In this document: positions 30,951 to 32,611 of the stretch, in pieces
Layout: each line of letters starts with the position of its first letter
Position numbering within the stretch: the stretch's first letter is position 1
Origin: a virus
Virus record (IMG/VR): IMGVR_UViG_3300013108_000173
Span: 1-32,611 of that record
DNA: 32,611 nt
Reading direction: 5' to 3' (one strand)
Notes under the pieces: model-generated
Seen by the model: the letters and a program-made list of their open reading frames with translations, nothing else
What the model was told of the DNA's origin: nothing
Databases searched by the model: none
Made by a program: the position numbers and the translations under genes

Positions 30951-32567
30951 TTGAAATTACACGGTGAAACCGAAATTGAATCTATTCGAACAAATCCGGC
31001 TTATGTTGAATTGTTGAATTGGGTTGAATCGTTTTTGACACGGGACAAATACAAACGATTTTGTGATTTGTTGCGTTTGCCGGTTGTGTCTTTAGAAATC
31101 ACACAAGACATTTATCAAGAATATTTCAGAATCTTTGAAGGACAAAACCCGTTTTTTAACTATGAATTTTCGAATCCGGATTATGCGGATACGTTCAAAG
31201 CATACTTAAAAAATGGATTAAAAGATTTTAATTTCTTCAAAACAATCGGTTTTGAACAATTGAAGTATTCAATCAATTCAATTTTGGTTGTTGATATGCC
31301 GTCCGACGGCGAAGGAAATCCATACTATTATTTCGTTGACGTTTCAAGGGTTATTGACGTAAAATCGGACAAAAACGGAACGATTCACCATTTAATTTTC
31401 CAGGTTGACGCGGAATCGGTTGCGGTTTACGATTCGGAATCATATCGAATTTACAAAATCAACGGAACCAAAATCATTGGTGAACCGATTGTTGAAAACC
31501 TTCACGGTTTGGGATATTGTCCCGCGTCTTATTTTTGGAATAAAAATTTGAAGGGTTCGAACACGATTGAAAAAAAATCACCAATTACCGACGTACTTGG
31601 TCGCCTGGATAAATATTTGATTGAAGACACGTTCAAAGAATATGCGGACCTCTACGGAACGTTCCCAATTATCACGACATACGAAGAACTTTGTAACTTC
31701 GAAGGTTGCGACAATGGGTTCATTTCTGAAGACTTTACATACTTAGAAAACGGAATTGAAACAATAAAGAAACGACAAATCAAATGTCCGTCGTGTAGCG
31801 AATCGGAAGAAATCGGACCGGGAACAATATTTGAAATTCCAGTTCCACAAACAACGGACGATCCGAATTTGTCGAATCCGGTTTCAATTATTTCACCGGA
31901 TACAAAGTCACTTGAATACGTCAAACAAAAGTTGGTTGAATACGCGGATATTATTCGCGAAGTAACAATCGGAACGCGTGGACGGGTTCTTGATGAAAAG
32001 CAAGTCAACGAAACACAAATTTTTGGTTCGTTCGAATCGCGTCAAAATATTTTGTTGTCGATTGCTTCCAGTTTCGAAGCAATTCACAAATTCGCGAACG
32101 ACACGGTTGCGCGGTTGATGTTTGGCGATTCGTTCTTGTCTTCGACGGTTTATTATGGCGACCAGTTCTTTTTGAAGTCGGTTGAAACATTACAAAACGA
32201 ATACGAAAAAGCAAAGTCAAGCGGGGAACCGGACGAAGAAATTGACCAGATTTACAGACAAATTTTAGCGACGAAATATAAAGGAAACGACGAACGAATC
32301 GAACGCGCTTGGATTCTTTACAACTTGAATCCGGAACCGCACAAGACGGTTGAACAATCGCGCAAATTGGTTGATTTTGGCGCGATGGACCAACCGGATT
32401 TTGTTATTAAGTCGCGATTCAATAACTTTATCGCAAGGTTTGAACGTGAACAAACGAACGTTTTAGACTTTGGGCGTGAATTGGATTTTGATGTTAAAAT
32501 TGAAACAATTTACGACATTTTAAAAACTTACATAAACATAAACAATTCAGAAAATGAAGAAAATTAA
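30951..32567 (+). CDS. Portal protein with embedded zinc-finger-like insert
   Basis: This 538-residue protein has the position and pattern expected of a portal: an alpha/beta N-terminal clip region, IIREVTIGTRGRVLDEKQ and a helical C-terminal part with SFEAIHKFANDTVARL. I place the start at TTG 30951, 1 nt after the upstream stop; ATG 30861 would overlap that gene by 89 nt and add low-complexity Gln/Lys sequence. Around residues 248-282 there are CNFEGC and CPSC, a possible zinc site. The end overlaps the next ATG by 14 nt. Portals form the DNA entry ring of the head. Confidence 0.75.
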   Translation: MKLHGETEIESIRTNPAYVELLNWVESFLTRDKYKRFCDLLRLPVVSLEITQDIYQEYFRIFEGQNPFFNYEFSNPDYADTFKAYLKNGLKDFNFFKTIGFEQLKYSINSILVVDMPSDGEGNPYYYFVDVSRVIDVKSDKNGTIHHLIFQVDAESVAVYDSESYRIYKINGTKIIGEPIVENLHGLGYCPASYFWNKNLKGSNTIEKKSPITDVLGRLDKYLIEDTFKEYADLYGTFPIITTYEELCNFEGCDNGFISEDFTYLENGIETIKKRQIKCPSCSESEEIGPGTIFEIPVPQTTDDPNLSNPVSIISPDTKSLEYVKQKLVEYADIIREVTIGTRGRVLDEKQVNETQIFGSFESRQNILLSIASSFEAIHKFANDTVARLMFGDSFLSSTVYYGDQFFLKSVETLQNEYEKAKSSGEPDEEIDQIYRQILATKYKGNDERIERAWILYNLNPEPHKTVEQSRKLVDFGAMDQPDFVIKSRFNNFIARFEREQTNVLDFGRELDFDVKIETIYDILKTYININNSENEEN

Positions 32568-32611
32568 ACCAAACAAATTGACGGAATGTCAAAAACAAAT
32601 TGGAAGTTTCG
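32554..32611 (+). CDS. N-terminus of the next head-module gene (partial)
   Basis: An ATG at 32554, within the last codons of the portal gene, opens a frame to the window end, beginning MKKIKPNKLTECQKQIGSF. By position it is probably a minor head, protease or scaffold protein. The frame does not match the partial gene at the left edge if the ends are joined, so sequence is missing between them. Confidence 0.5.
   Translation, partial: MKKIKPNKLTECQKQIGSF

Noticed and set aside
1-32611. Complete circular genome
   Set aside because: Joining the ends does not keep the reading frames of the two partial genes, and no capsid gene is present, so the window is a fragment.
1-32611. tRNA genes
   Set aside because: No cloverleaf with a GTTCGANTC-type arm and matching acceptor stem was seen by eye in the non-coding gaps.

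Overview
The window looks like about 32.6 kb of a tailed double-stranded DNA phage genome (siphovirus layout) that infects a member of the Bacteroidota, probably a flavobacterium. Every gene I support is on the + strand. Genes are tightly packed, often overlapping by 4 nt (ATGA) or 11-17 nt. The host assignment rests on four things: promoters fit the Bacteroidota type (TTTG near -33, TAnnTTTG near -7); start codons follow A-rich leaders rather than Shine-Dalgarno sequences; the primase has a BT4734/VirE-N-like N-terminus; and a DUF3127 protein is present. No integrase, repressor or recognisable major capsid gene is visible. Both window ends cut genes, and the head genes (protease/scaffold, capsid, connectors) are presumably in the missing piece between the right end and the left end of a circular map.

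Layout. (1) 1-14907, tail module: a tail completion-like protein, a small CxxC membrane protein, a tail assembly chaperone pair joined by a canonical -1 frameshift site (A AAA AAC), the 1097-residue tape measure protein, distal tail and baseplate proteins, a beta-helix tail spike and several small fibre or adhesin-like proteins. (2) 14908-16230, lysis cassette: promoter, two-helix holin candidate, a 44-residue membrane ORF whose start lies in a hairpin loop, an M15-type peptidoglycan peptidase, another small membrane protein and a terminator. (3) 16231-27604, early/replication region: many tiny genes, a recombination pair (OB-like/ssDNA-binding candidate plus YqaJ-like exonuclease), a zinc-ribbon miniprotein, a DnaA domain IV protein, an AT-rich repeat-bearing candidate origin, a primase-helicase fusion, an SF2 helicase, a VRR-NUC nuclease, a DUF3127 protein, a DpnD/PcfM-like protein and two paralogous GNAT acetyltransferases. 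(4) 27605-32611, packaging/head start: a 427-bp non-coding region full of CCGCC/GGCGG elements, small and large terminase, a tail-tube-like protein with its own promoter, and the portal protein.

How the parts may work together. Two nearly matching promoter/operator units (16253-16292 and 23777-23816) probably switch on early genes together. A third promoter with a perfect dyad over its -33 box drives the recombination/replication operon. The motif AACACAAC sits 3-4 nt before the start codon of six early genes and further upstream of a seventh, and I found no exact copy in front of a late gene. The same CGCC-type elements occur in the candidate origin and in front of the terminase genes, so one protein might act at both. 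Seven short genes below 60 codons were added by reading the gaps. All functions are inferred from sequence by eye; no database search was run.
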